From NCBI RefSeq assembly GCF_963169125.1, contig NC_084802.1, forward strand, positions 23,467,107 to 23,531,106: a stretch of 64,000 nt of DNA. The letters run 5' to 3'. The notes beneath the pieces were generated by a model that worked only from the letters and a program-made list of their open reading frames with translations, had not been told where the DNA came from and did no database searches. This DNA is from Humulus lupulus (lineage: Eukaryota; Streptophyta; Magnoliopsida; Rosales; Cannabaceae). This document shows positions 34,500 to 45,165 of the stretch, piece by piece. The position numbers were made by a program, and so were the translations under genes. Positions within the stretch are counted from its first letter, which is position 1, and each line of letters begins with the position of its first letter.

Positions 34500-35185
34500 T
34501 GCTTTTATACTTTTCTTAGAAAAAACATGTTAACCAATCTTGACCCAACTTCTAAGATAAGTCTCGGTTGCATTCCGGACATTGCATTAAAAACTTAGTT
34601 CGCGTTAACCTCTTATTGATATCTCGTGCTTTTTAAGAAAAACAACGATCAATCAATTTGAATTAACTTCTAAGTTTTAGGACCTGGTTATGTCCAGGAC
34701 ATTAGTTTGAAAACTTAGTTCGCGTTAATTTTTATCAATATCTCGTGCTTTTTAAGAAAAACATCAATCAATCAATTTGAATTAAATTCTAAGTTTTAGG
34801 ACCTGGTTATGTCCAAGACGTTAGTTTGAAAACTTAGTTCGTGCTAATTCTTGACTAATATCTTGTGCTTTTTAAGAAAAACACCGATTAATCAATTTGA
34901 ATCAACTTCTAAGTTTTGAGCCGACCTGGTTATGTCCAGGACGTTAGTTTGAAAACTTAGTTCGTGTTAATTCTTGACTAATATCTTGTGCTTTTTAAGA
35001 AAAACACCGATTAATAAATTTGAATCAACTTCTAAGTTTTGAGCCGACCTGGTTATATCCAGGATAGGACTTAGTTCGCGTTAATCCTTTATCAATATCT
35101 CATGTTTTTTTAAGAAAAACAACGATCAATCAATTTGAATCAACTTTTAAGCCTTTAAGGCGACCTGGTTATATCCAGGCACCAT
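34500..35185. repeat. Tandem repeat of about 120-base units between pol and the antisense gene
   Basis: Five to six units share AAAACTTAGTTCGCGTTAA, CTTTTTAAGAAAAACA, ATCAATTTGAAT and GACCTGGTTATGTCCAGGA. The last motif contains the inverted repeat CCTGG...CCAGG. Middle units are most alike and outer ones more diverged. It lies in the 3' untranslated regions of both pol and the antisense gene. Confidence 0.9.
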
Positions 35186-35205
35186 ATGCCCCCCAAGTAA
35201 CTAGG
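35183..35205 (-). other. Internal PPT-like tract just after pol in Tat-2
   Basis: The minus strand reads GTTACTTGGGGGGCATATGG, about 100 bases past the end of pol. Its core GGGGGGCA matches the element's terminal polypurine tract and a tract at the same relative place in Tat-1. Confidence 0.55.
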
Positions 35206-35308
35206 AAAGGGTCTTTCGTGGTTACTTGAGATTACACCCACAAATATACACAATAATAAACAAAGATCTAATTCTCATTGCTTAAAAAAAAAAGGTGGCC
35301 TTTAAGCC

Positions 35309-36677
35309 TTACAAGGGTGCTACTGATAATATTTCTTCAAATGATTTCAGTTTGTAAGTTCCTTCCTTGAGACAAGCGTTCCAGGTTCGTGGGACTGCTT
35401 CTCCATTGAGTCGAGCTAATTTGTAAGTTCCTTCCTTGATGACCTCAGTGATTTGATATGGCCCTTCCCAGTTCGATCCCAATACTCCATCTTTGGGATC
35501 CTTACCGGCTAAGAAGACTCTCCTGAGGACCAGGTCGCCAATGCTAAAGGCGCATTTTTTGACCTTTGAGTTGAAATAACGACTGATTTTTTGCTGGTAA
35601 TGCGCGAGCTGGAGCTGAGAATCTTCTCGTCTTTCATCAATCAGGTCGAGGGACGTGCAAAGTAGTTCGTGGTTGCGGTCCTGGTCATACGCCTGGACTC
35701 TATGCGAAGATATCTTAATCTCGACAAGGAGGACTGAATCACTCCCAAAAGTGAGAGAGAAAGGAGTATGACCCGTAGGAGTCCGATGCGAGGTCCGGAA
35801 TGCCCACAGAACCTGGGGGAGCTGTTCTGGCCAGACCCCCTTGGCTTCGTCTAGTCTTTTCTTAAGGCTTGCCTTTAGCGTCTTATTGACAGCCTCGACC
35901 TGGCCATTTTGCCGGGGATAGGCCACGGATGAGAAGCTTTTCACAATTTCGTACCTTTCGCAAAATTCAGTGAAGAGGTCGCTGTCGCTGAGTCCCATTT
36001 TCGGATACGATTTTCTTGGGCAGCCCAAATCGACAGATAATGCTCTTGACCACGAAGTCGAGGACTTTCTTGGAAGTTATTGTTGCCAAAGGTTCTGCCT
36101 CAACCCACTTCGTGAAGTAGTCGATGGCCACCACAACGTAGCGGACCCCCCCCCCCCCCCCATTTCCAGTAGGGAGGGCGCTAACCAAGTCGATTCCCCA
36201 GACTGCAAATGGCCATGGGGACGAGATCATCTTCAGCTCGACTGAGGGAGCTCGGGCAACTGTGAAGAATCGCTGGCACTTGTCACATTTCTTGACGTAT
36301 GAGACCGAGTCCTTTGATAGAGTGGGCCAGTAATACCCTTGCCTTAAGAATTTTAAGGCCAAGCTTTGCCCCCCAGTGTGATCCCTGCAAAAACCCTCGT
36401 GCACTTTCTGCAGGATGGCCTTTGCTTCGCCTGGCAGAACACACCATAGGAGAGGTAGGGAATGCCCACGTCGGTACAACACCCTATCTACTATCGTATA
36501 CCTTGGAGCCTGATACAGTACCCGCCGTGCATCATTACGCCCCTCGGGTAACTTTCCTTTGGTGAGATACTCGAGGAGGGGGGTCATCCAGGTCGGTCTG
36601 GCATCGATCATCTCGACCTCCGCCCCGATCTCTTCTATACTTGGTTTCTCCAGGAACTCTACCGTTACTAACCCCAA
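35309..36677 (-). pseudogene. Tat-2 integrase
   Basis: This is the integrase end of pol, split by a frameshift near 35970-36030. The zinc module HEGFCRDHTGGQ...YVKKCDKCQRF is intact. The core has WGIDLVSALP (first Asp), IVSENGTQ (where family members, Tat-1 included, have SDNGT, so the second catalytic Asp is Glu) and NGQVEAVNKTLK (catalytic Glu). Poly-C at 36146-36161 encodes an extended Gly run before VRYVVVAIDYFTKWVEAEPL. The C-terminal segment has SNWEGPYQITEVIKEGTYKL, and EGTYKL recurs at the very end in place of the usual HLRPYY-type ending. It would not be active. Confidence 0.92.
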
Positions 36678-36679
36678 AG

Positions 36680-37085
36680 CCTCCGTCTCCCCGGAGGTAG
36701 CGAGCTTGGCGAGGGCATCTGCGTTAGCGTTCTGCTCTCGAGGTATCTGCTCGATTGAGCCTCATTCAAACGCGGACAGTTCAACTTTTACCTTGGCCAG
36801 GTAAGCAGCCATCTTGACTCCCTGTGCTTGATACTCACCTAGCACCTGGTTAACCACGAGCTGGGAATCGCTGAAGCACTGAACAGAGCTGGCCTTCAGC
36901 TCCTGGGCTATCCTTAGCCCGGCCAGCAATGCTTCGTATTCGGCCTTGTTGTTGGATGCCTTGAATCCGAATCTCAAAGCCGAGTGGAATATATGCCCTT
37001 CTGGGGATATCAAAATGATTCTAGCCCCGGAGCCGTTCTCATTGGATGAGCCATCCACGAAGATCTTCCATGACGCTTGGGTCGA
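36680..37085 (-). pseudogene. Tat-2 second (archaeal-type) RNase H
   Basis: Blocks are KIFVDGSSNENGSGARIIL, SNNKAEYEALLAGLRIAQE, CFSDSQLVVNQVLGEYQAQG and REQNANADALAKLATSGE. These give the D, E, D and final D of the RNase H active site in order. The domain itself is nearly intact, with one stop near 36765 (after KVELSAFE). Its place between the first RNase H and integrase is diagnostic of the Tat lineage. Confidence 0.92.
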
Positions 37086-38768
37086 GGTGACCTAGGGTGA
37101 CCCTTCCACAGGATCCTCCTTGAATCTTGTGCACTCTGCCACAAAATCGGCCAGGGCCTGACTCTTTATAGCAGTTCGTGGGGTGTACAAAATCTCGAAC
37201 TGACTGAGCTCGATAGCCCATTTCAACAGGCATCCCGATGCTTCAGGTTTTTGCAAAACCTGCCTTAAAGGTTGATCGGTCATGACGTGTATTGAGTGGG
37301 ACTGGAAATACGGCCTGAGCTTTCAGGAGGCCGTGATAAGACAGAACGCCAATTTTTCCATCAACGGGTATCGGGATTCGGCCCCGAGAAGTCTCTTGCT
37401 AATGTAGTAGATCAGCTTCTGAACTCGGTCTTCTTCACGGACCAATACGGCACTAGCTGCATCTTCTGTGACAGCTAGGTAAAGGAAAAGAGGCTCTCCT
37501 GCCTTTGGTTTGGACAATACAGGCGGCTCGGCCAGATGTGCCTTCAGGTCGAGGAAAGCACTCTCGCACTCCTCTGTCCATTCGAACTTCTTATTTTCTC
37601 GGAGCAGGTTGTAGAATGGCAGGCACTTATCGGTGGATTTTGAAATAAACCGACTAAGGGCTGTCACCCTTCCTGTCAGGCCTTGAACGTCGTTACGCGA
37701 CCTGGATGAGGGAAGCTCGAGCAATGACCTGATCTTATCGGGGTTCGCCTTGATTCCTCTAGTGTTGACAATGAAACCCAAGAATTTTCCAGACGCAACC
37801 CCGAAAGTGCACTTCTGAGGGTTAAGCCTCATGTCGTATTCTCTTAGTATCTTGAAGCATTCTTCCAGGTCGGAAACATGGTTATTGACAGTCTTTGACT
37901 TGACCATCATGTCATCAACGTACACTTCCATGTTCTTCCCGATCTGTTTGGCGAACATTCTATTCACTAATATTTGGTATGTAGCACCGACGTTCTTCAG
38001 TCCGAACGGCATGACCTTGTAACAATAGACGTTAGTTGGGGTCATGAAGCTGGTGTGCTCCTGGTCCGCTGGGTTCATGGCGATCTAATTATAGCCTGAG
38101 TATACGTCCATGAAGGACATGAGCTCGTGCCCCGCCGTGGCGTCCACCAATTGGTCGATCCTTGGCAAGGGAAAACAATCTTTGGGGCAGGCTTTATTCA
38201 GGTCGGGGAAGTCGATGTAGGTCCGCCATTTCCCGTTGGGCTTCGGGACCAGCACGGGGTTGGCGACCCAAATCGAAAACTTGGCTTCACGGATAAAGCC
38301 GCATTTCTTGAGCCGGGCTACTTCTTCTTCTAAGGCCTCAGCCCGAGTTGTTCCCAGGCGCATCTGTTTCTGGGACTTTGCAGGAACGCTCTTATCCAAA
38401 TGAAGGGTGTGCATGATGAAATTTGGGCTGATTCTCACCATGTCCTCGTGTGACCATGCGAACACATCCAGGTTATCCTGCAGAAATCTGATCAGCTCCG
38501 CCTTCCTCTTGCCACAAAGGTTTTTCCCGAGCTTAACCATCCGTGAGGGATTTTGCGGATCGATATTTACTTCCTCGAGCTCTTCGATAGCTTGGAGCTC
38601 GGACTTGTCCTCGCCTATTCGGGGGTCAATATCCTCACATAGGATGATACTTTCTCCCTCGGTGCTCTGAGGTTTTTCAATCTCAAGATTAGGCAAAGGT
38701 TCCTGAGATTCCTCTTCTCCACCTTGGATGGCCATTGTTAGCTGCCCGGGTTTCAATTTTCCCTTCAT
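37086..38768 (-). pseudogene. Tat-2 reverse transcriptase and first RNase H
   Basis: RT runs from about 38600 to 37650. It includes FIREAKFSIWVANPVLVPKP, GKWRTYIDFPDLNKACPKD, FMDVYSGYN, YKVMPFGLKNVGATYQ and the catalytic VYVDDMMVKS. A single stop follows SGYN, where a Gln is expected (about 38083). The connection region and RNase H follow (FEWTEECESAFLDLKAHL, FLYLAVTEDAASAVLVREED, YISKRLLGAESRYPLMEKL), with another stop near 37322, then MTDQPLRQVLQKPEASG to about 37100. Apart from these stops the polymerase motifs are complete. It is the best-preserved polymerase in the window. Confidence 0.95.
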
Positions 38769-38798
38769 GGAAATGTTGTAGCATTCCCTGGCAGTAAG

Positions 38799-39250
38799 CT
38801 AATCGCCACGGACCATGCATATCCCTGTGGAAGAAGAGAATTTCAGCGCGAGGTGGCGAACGGAGGTGATGGCTTCAAAAGCTATAAGTGTAGGTCGACC
38901 CAAAATGGCATTGTATGCAGCGGGGCAGTCGATGACCACGAACTCAAGGAGTTTTGAGACTGTCCGAGGTCCCTCTCCTAAGGTGATCACCAACTTGATC
39001 GTCCCTACAGCCACTGATCCTTCTCCCGAGAAACCATACAGCATCATGGAGGTCACCTACAGCTCGGCGACAGTCAAACCCATCTTCTCCAGCGTGGACC
39101 GGAATAGAAGGTTTACCGAGCTCCCATTATCGATCAGCACTCTCCTAACCCTCCGATTAGCGAGCTGCACTGCTATGACCAGAGGGTCATTATGAGGGAA
39201 CTAAACGTGGCTAGCATTATCTTCAGTAAAAATGATTGGTTGCCTTTCCA
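38799..39250 (-). pseudogene. Tat-2 aspartic protease
   Basis: The active-site block is [13 protein letters not shown] (Asp-Asn-Gly-Ser). A downstream segment, CPAAYNAILGRPTLIAFEAI, holds the hydrophobic ILGRP motif near the C-terminus of retropepsins in this lineage. Stops after VAEL (about 39060) and in SHV*FPHNDP (about 39200) interrupt the frame. It lies between gag and RT, as expected. Confidence 0.85.
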
Positions 39251-41676
39251 ATTGCTGTTGCTTTGGCAGATGCTGCTCGGGGACGAACTCTACTCAATTA
39301 TGAGCCTTGAGTTCGTTGACGTACCTCTTTTGGGCACCCCTGCTCGTGCCAGCCAAATGAGGACCTCCAGAGATTGTGGATATCTCTCCTCCTATCACTG
39401 GAGGAGGGACGTCTTGATCTACCCGAGACCCGGGCTGACTGGCCGGGACTTCCGGAGCAGGTCGGCTTGCTGGAACCCTATTCTGCGCATACTGAGCCAA
39501 GGGGCCGGCTCTGATGAGAGTCTTGATCTCATCTTTCAGGTGTCTACAATCATCGGTATTGTGGCCAACGTTGTTGTGGAAACGGCAAAACTTGGAGGTG
39601 TCTCGCTTCCCTTTCTGGTGCTTTAACGGCTCCGGCTTCTTCCAGGGGAGGCGAGCAGAGTTTGCTAGGAAGATGTTCTCCCTAGAGTGGGTGAGCTTCG
39701 TATAAGTCACATAGACCGGCTTAAATTTTTCTACGGACTTATTCTTCTTTGGGCTGTGCTGGTTGCCCTCGCCGTTCCCCTTTCTCTTGCCTCCATCGAA
39801 CTGGTTATTCTGTGTAACATTCTGGGTGACCTCCGTTCCCACTCCAGCGGGCTGCTCAGGGACCTGGCTGGTTCCTGCAGTGGAGGCTTGGGCCTCCTCC
39901 AAGTTGATCCACCCCTGGGCCCTATTTAGGAATTCGTTTACTGAGCTGACTCCCTTCCTTTGTATTTCATTCCAGAGTCCCCCTCCGACGAGGATTCCAG
40001 TCCTCAAAGCCATGAGCTTGGAGCTGTCATCTGCGTCTCTGGCCCGAGCAGCGACGTTCGCGAACCTGCTCAGGTAAGCCTTCAAAGGCTCATTGAGTTG
40101 TTGCCTTACATTAGCCAGGGAGTCGGCCTTGACGCGAGCAGCCTGGGAGGCTCGGAATGCTCTTTTGAAAACAGCAGAGAAAGTTTTCCAGGAGATGATT
40201 GACTGCTTCTTGTTTTGTTTGAACCACTGTCTGCCCAGCCCAGTCAGTGTGGAGGGAAATATCAGACACCTCAGCTCGGGGCCAATGTTGTGGGCCATCA
40301 TCAGTGTATTGAACATACCCAGATGATCTGACGGATCTCTGTCTCCGTTGAATTTGGACAGGTGCGGCATACGGAAACCGGGCGGGTATGTCGTTGCTGC
40401 TATGCTGGGGGCGAAGAACTCAAGCTCATCCCCCGAATCATATTCGTCTTTCTCTTTCTCCAACAGGAGCTTCCTCATTAGCTCCTCCATCTGAACTAGG
40501 CGCTCAAGGGTTTTGTCCTGATCTCCTTTGGTTATTCCAGGGTTGTTCAACAGCTCCGGATCCATTGTATACATTTGGTGGGTTATTGCCCCTCCTATCT
40601 TGAGATAGGTTATTTGGGACATTCCCGCCGTTACGTACCCTGGACAGGTCTCCCCCTGAGCGAGCATGGCTGCCACCTCCTACTGGGTCTCCCCTATGAG
40701 AGTTAAGGCGATCTCATAGGTCGCCCCTCGGGGTGGCTTGAGGACTTTGCGCCGAGCTTAGGAATTGATGTAGGTCTCCACCAGAAAGGTCACTTCGACG
40801 ACTTCCGGTCCAGTACCTCCCGTTAGACAAGCTCGGAGCCCGCCTCTGGGGGTGAGGATCCGGGCTTCCTCTGGGCGCCCTGCTACAATGGGAAGGTCCT
40901 GCGGATGGCGAGTTTCTCCTACTGCTCCCATAAGCTGGAATATCTTGGATAGGCCGAGGAGGAGACGGATATCTTATTGGTGAAGGAGGATGTCTGACCG
41001 GGGATGCAATCCTGGTTCCGTCAGGGTGGATCAGGTTAGGTGGGGGCCTTTCGGCCCTGTCAACTTGCGGGCCTTGCGCTTAGCGATCTAGACGGGACGC
41101 AGGACGGCTAGCCAGGACGGGCTGTTGCCGTGAGGCCTCCCCGGATCTCCTTCTAGAATTTCCTTGAGCCCTCCTGGGCGCGCTCGAGGCTGGCAGTGAC
41201 CTGGGAGTTGAAGTTCAGACCGAGCGGCTATACTGTTGTTCGGCTCTGGGTGTTTCTTCGAAGTTTTCCTCTCGGCGGTGCGATGAGGGAGTAGAGTTGG
41301 ACGTCGGAGGTCTGACCAAGCGGCTAGGCCTGGACCGATTACCCCAGTGGGACTTACGAGTCTCGCCTTGCCTCTTTCCAATGTTAGCGTCAGTTATAAG
41401 AGGGGGTAGTCGGGCCAACACCTCCTTAATCTGTTGATTAGCTTTCGCCAACTGACTCCTCAGCTGAGCATTCTCCATCTCTACCGCCGTGTAAAACTCC
41501 GGGTTTGGATTAGGTGGCCGGGGTGCCGAACTTCTGGTGTCATCCTGGCCTATTGGCTGCTTGCCCGGCCACTGCTAACCTTCAAGGTTTTGCTCACCGG
41601 AGATGGCGGCATGATGAGCCTCTTGCCCATCATGTTGTTCCGCCTCGTTACCGTGTCTTGATCGAGTGATCACCAT
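39251..41676 (-). pseudogene. Tat-2 gag
   Basis: The likely start is ATG at 41676 (MVITRSRHGNEAEQHDG). A coiled-coil stretch, MENAQLRSQLAKANQQIKEV, lies near 41478-41420. After stops and a shift the main open segment, 40676-39294 (460 residues), holds the gag core with FRMPHLSKFNGDRDPSDHLG and NVRQQLNEPLKAYLSRFANV. A CCHC-like knuckle, CRFHNNVGHNTDDCRHL, is followed by a C-terminal tail ending KRYVNELKAHN. Gag forms the particle and binds RNA. The N-terminal third is broken, so no full-length product is expected. Confidence 0.88.
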
Positions 41677-41709
41677 AGTTGGATGTTTGCGATAGCACCA
41701 ATCTAACAA

Positions 41710-41731
41710 GCTCTCAATGAAAGCACCAAAC
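41710..41731 (-). other. Primer-binding site of Tat-2
   Basis: The minus strand reads TTTGGTGCTTTCATTGAGAG next to the 5' LTR. It is identical to the Tat-1 site. Confidence 0.82.
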
Positions 41732-42483
41732 TGTTGACGCGGTTCTTCGCCAACAGGTAATTAAGAAAATAAGAGAAAGAGATTAGTGTTGAATAATGAA
41801 CCGAAACAGATGAATGATCTTAAAATGGACTGATGACACAAATACGTTTTTAGGTGGTTCAAAGGTTAAAATCATTCTACTCCACCAGCCAATATTATTG
41901 CTATATTTATGGTATTCTTTACAGGGTATTTCGTTACACAATAGAATCCAACCCTTTGCTACTCCCAGGGTCTCCATATTTATAGGAGAGGGCACCTAGG
42001 AGTTGGTAAGGGGGGTCATCCCGTGACCTTCTGACCCATCATGTCACTTCTGTGACATTCATGATTAATTCCTAAAACCTGGCAAATGAAGTGTGGTCTA
42101 ATCAATAGGTAAGGGGGATAATGGGTCGCACAGCCCAACCCAGTCGTGGGTGCTTGAACACGCACGTTCATGCGGTGTGTCCGAGAATTCAGGGATATAT
42201 TAGACACGTGATGTCTGATATATGCACATTTACATTGCGTGGTTGACTTTATAAAGGGTCACAACTTCCAACTCCAGCTCGTGCCTCGAGCTGGATGCCT
42301 TCTTGACCTGCGGTTTTTATTTTCCTGACTCGGCCCTTAAATAATCTTGGTAAACCTTTGGTTACCTCGAGCTAAAGAGGTAAGACCTGACGACAGCATC
42401 TCCGACCATGTGGGGTCCACGTGGCTAATATAATTATGCCATATTTCAGCTCGCTAATAACCCGTGGAAAATTAGGGCGTACA
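41732..42483 (-). repeat. 5' LTR of Tat-2 (element orientation)
   Basis: This 752-base copy of 29804-30555 is followed by the CATTC duplication at 42484-42488. Confidence 0.95.
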
Positions 42484-44540
42484 CATTCTAAGGGTGAAAA
42501 TAAATGTGTTGAACGCTGGAAAAACAAGATGGTAAGGCACTAAGTCGAGATTCACCATTTTTATCCAAGAAAAATGCATGTTATTGGATAGTTTATGATT
42601 TAAGGAGGTTTGGATTGTTTCTGGGTTCGTGGAGGCTTGTGTACAAGCTTAGGGGACCCCAAGGATCACTTTGGACGTGAAGAAGCAGGCTGAAATGGTC
42701 TAGAGCAAGAAAACCAATTTTGAGCTTTATTGTTGGCGGTACACCGAAGTTGAAGAAGGAGACGTCGATCCAAGGGGCTATGGACAAGTTATTGGGTTGG
42801 GGTTTATTGCTTTAAGGTGCTGGACACGAGGGAATCACTTTACAAGCGAAATAAATGGTCGGAACACAGCCAAAACGAAGCCCTAGGGTCACCGGCATCG
42901 AAGAAGACGCCAACTCCGGCGGAGCTCCGACGAAGCCGAACTAGGCATTTGTGGAGGTTTTATTCTTTTTTTTTTAATCTCTATTATTTTTTATGATGAT
43001 TGGTGAAGTTTGAGAATTTTTTTTTGATATTTTTTGAATTATAATGAATTATTTGATTTATTTTAGGAAATAAATACGAAAAATACCTAGACTACACAGA
43101 AAAATATAGGAATAATTTTCTAATGATATTAAACCGTTGTGAAAAGATTGGATTGAATGTTTAATCATTTTTTAAATTTCTTGAATTTATTGAGTTGTTT
43201 CTTAAGATAATTATGAAAAATACCTAGGCTACTCTAAAATGATAGGAACAATTTTAAGTGAGTTATTTATTAATAAGAATCAGTTCTGGAAGTTTATATC
43301 AAGTGTTTAAATATTTTTTGTAATTTTTATAAATATTTCATCTAAATCAAAGATTAAATATGGAAATTGCATAAATAATGTTTTGGTCACAATTTTTATT
43401 TTTGGTGATGTTGTTTACTCATATTACATTAATCTGGAACTGGAAGTTGATGTTTGAACTTGGTTATGATTTTTAAATTTATTTTTGGTAATTAATTACA
43501 TAAATGGAGTATAAAATTAATTTAATTATGTTAAATGGTAATTGAGTGTATCTTATTATTTTTCCACTGTTTATATGATTTAGAAATAATATTAGGATGT
43601 AATGTACTTATTTAGAAGCATGCTAGGTTGTTGTGTGAACATATGATAATTTCTTGATATTTTATGCATTAAAAAGTATGATTTTATGCATAAATAATAA
43701 TGGTAAATTGTACATGAGTTTTGGAGTGTTTATAGTGTTTTCTTATCTGTATAAATAAATAGGAAGCATGTTAGTTACTGAATTGGTGTATGTTTTGAAT
43801 TGGGGTTTCTAGATTAGAGTGTCTAGGTTAGAAACCCCTAATTATCTTGTTTGAGTATTTTTTGTGTTGTCGCTGCATTGTTGAGTGTCTAGGGCCTTGT
43901 CCTCAACAAAGAGGCTCAGCAAGGAGTTCTAGGGAGAACAAGGGGATCCACATCAATTGAGGTAAGAAGAGTGGACATCTGCGCACAGGGTGTATGTTTA
44001 AGCATACAACCGTGTTATGATTTGTTATTTTATGTACTTATGTTCTGTGGTTGGTTATTTTATGATAGTGATGTTAGCATGAGAATAGTGATAGAATAAC
44101 TAGATAGTCAACAAGCTTTAATGATAGAATATAGGCGTGTTCAATATGATTGCTGCTTGTGTGAGCACAACACTTGTAAATATTATCATGGGTGAGTACA
44201 ATTCATGGTAATGAGATGCCCCGTGGAAATGCCAAGTGTGAGTATAGCACAATGCAGGGCAAATTACATTTTATGTCTGCTCAACATGGATGTGATATGA
44301 GACTGTGATGTATGAGTGTGAGTACAGCACACATTGGATGTTTACTTTGGTATTGTGTTTATATCGGATGTGGTTAACTATAAATATGTTATTTATGCTT
44401 ATGTTATTTGGTTTGGAGAGTTACGTCCTTTGTAGCTCTTCTTATTGGGCGTACATTAGCTCATAGGTACTCTGTGTGCAGGTAATGGCAAGGAAAAGCA
44501 GTGAGTGGTGCACACTCGATGCATGGACTTACATGATAAT
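42484..44540 (+). repeat. LTR X, middle segment
   Basis: This continues LTR X after Tat-2; without Tat-2 the join reads CAGAATCATTCTAAGGGTG. It is non-coding, with a GC-richer block near 42840-42960 and AT-rich sequence after it. The block 44400-44520 resembles the corresponding part of other LTRs here. Confidence 0.68.
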
Positions 44541-45034
44541 TGTAGCGCCCTGGATATCCAAGACCGCTACACTGTGTACTTTAAATTATGTTAGACTTGC
44601 TAATCAATTCATTTGGCCATAAAAGTTATTAACAGATTAGGGTTAAATTTTTTGGTAATAATGAATGATCATTTCATTAAAATGTTTAAGTTCATACATG
44701 AGATCCCAAAACAAACATTTAAATGGTCATTTATAGTTCAAAAGGGAAATTACAACACAAGCTGACCTAAGCGGCAAAATTAGGGTTCAACCCTAGCTCC
44801 TCTACGAATCCCCGACCGTGGTGGTCTAGCAAGCTGCATATGTACATGCCACCACCGAAGCTCTCCAACTCATGGCTGGTCCAGGTTCCCTTTTCCCTTA
44901 CCTACACCACATAGCACCCGTGAGCCAAGGCTCAGCAATAAAACTTAAACATGCTCATAAGGAGTAAATAACATATTACAGAATCATCATTAGCATGCCT
45001 AGAAGTAATAACCCTACACATGCATGTATTCAAT

Positions 45035-45165
45035 CTAGATAAGTGACTTTATAGTCACACCGGGGACCAGTTACCCTAGATTAGTGACTATAGAGTCACA
45101 CCAGGGGTCGTTGCCCTAGAATAAGTGACTGTAGAGTCACCCTTGGGCCCATTGCCCTATGCTCT
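45035..45165. repeat. Tandem repeat with GTGACTATAGAGTCAC palindromes
   Basis: Three units of about 50-55 bases each hold GTGACTNTA(T/G)AGTCAC followed by a GTTACCCTAGA- or GTTGCCCTAGA-type motif. They lie inside the antisense LTR. The function is unknown. Confidence 0.75.

Larger units (their letters stand above)
29804..42483 (-). mobile_element. Tat-2: near-complete Tat-lineage LTR retrotransposon, 12.68 kb
   Basis: Both LTRs are 752 bases (29804-30555 and 41732-42483), and a perfect 5-bp duplication CATTC flanks the element (29799-29803 and 42484-42488). On the minus strand the order is LTR, primer site, gag, protease, RT, RNase H, second RNase H, integrase, tandem repeats, antisense gene, polypurine tract, LTR. 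The LTRs show nine mismatches in roughly the first 205 aligned bases, so it is younger than Tat-1. Gag-pol carries several stops and shifts. It sits inside LTR X. Confidence 0.96.

Noticed and set aside
35970..36804. Plus-strand open frames over the Tat-2 integrase and RNase H
   Set aside because: Antisense shadows of clearly recognisable minus-strand pol domains. They do not match the antisense gene, which lies at 31579-34325.
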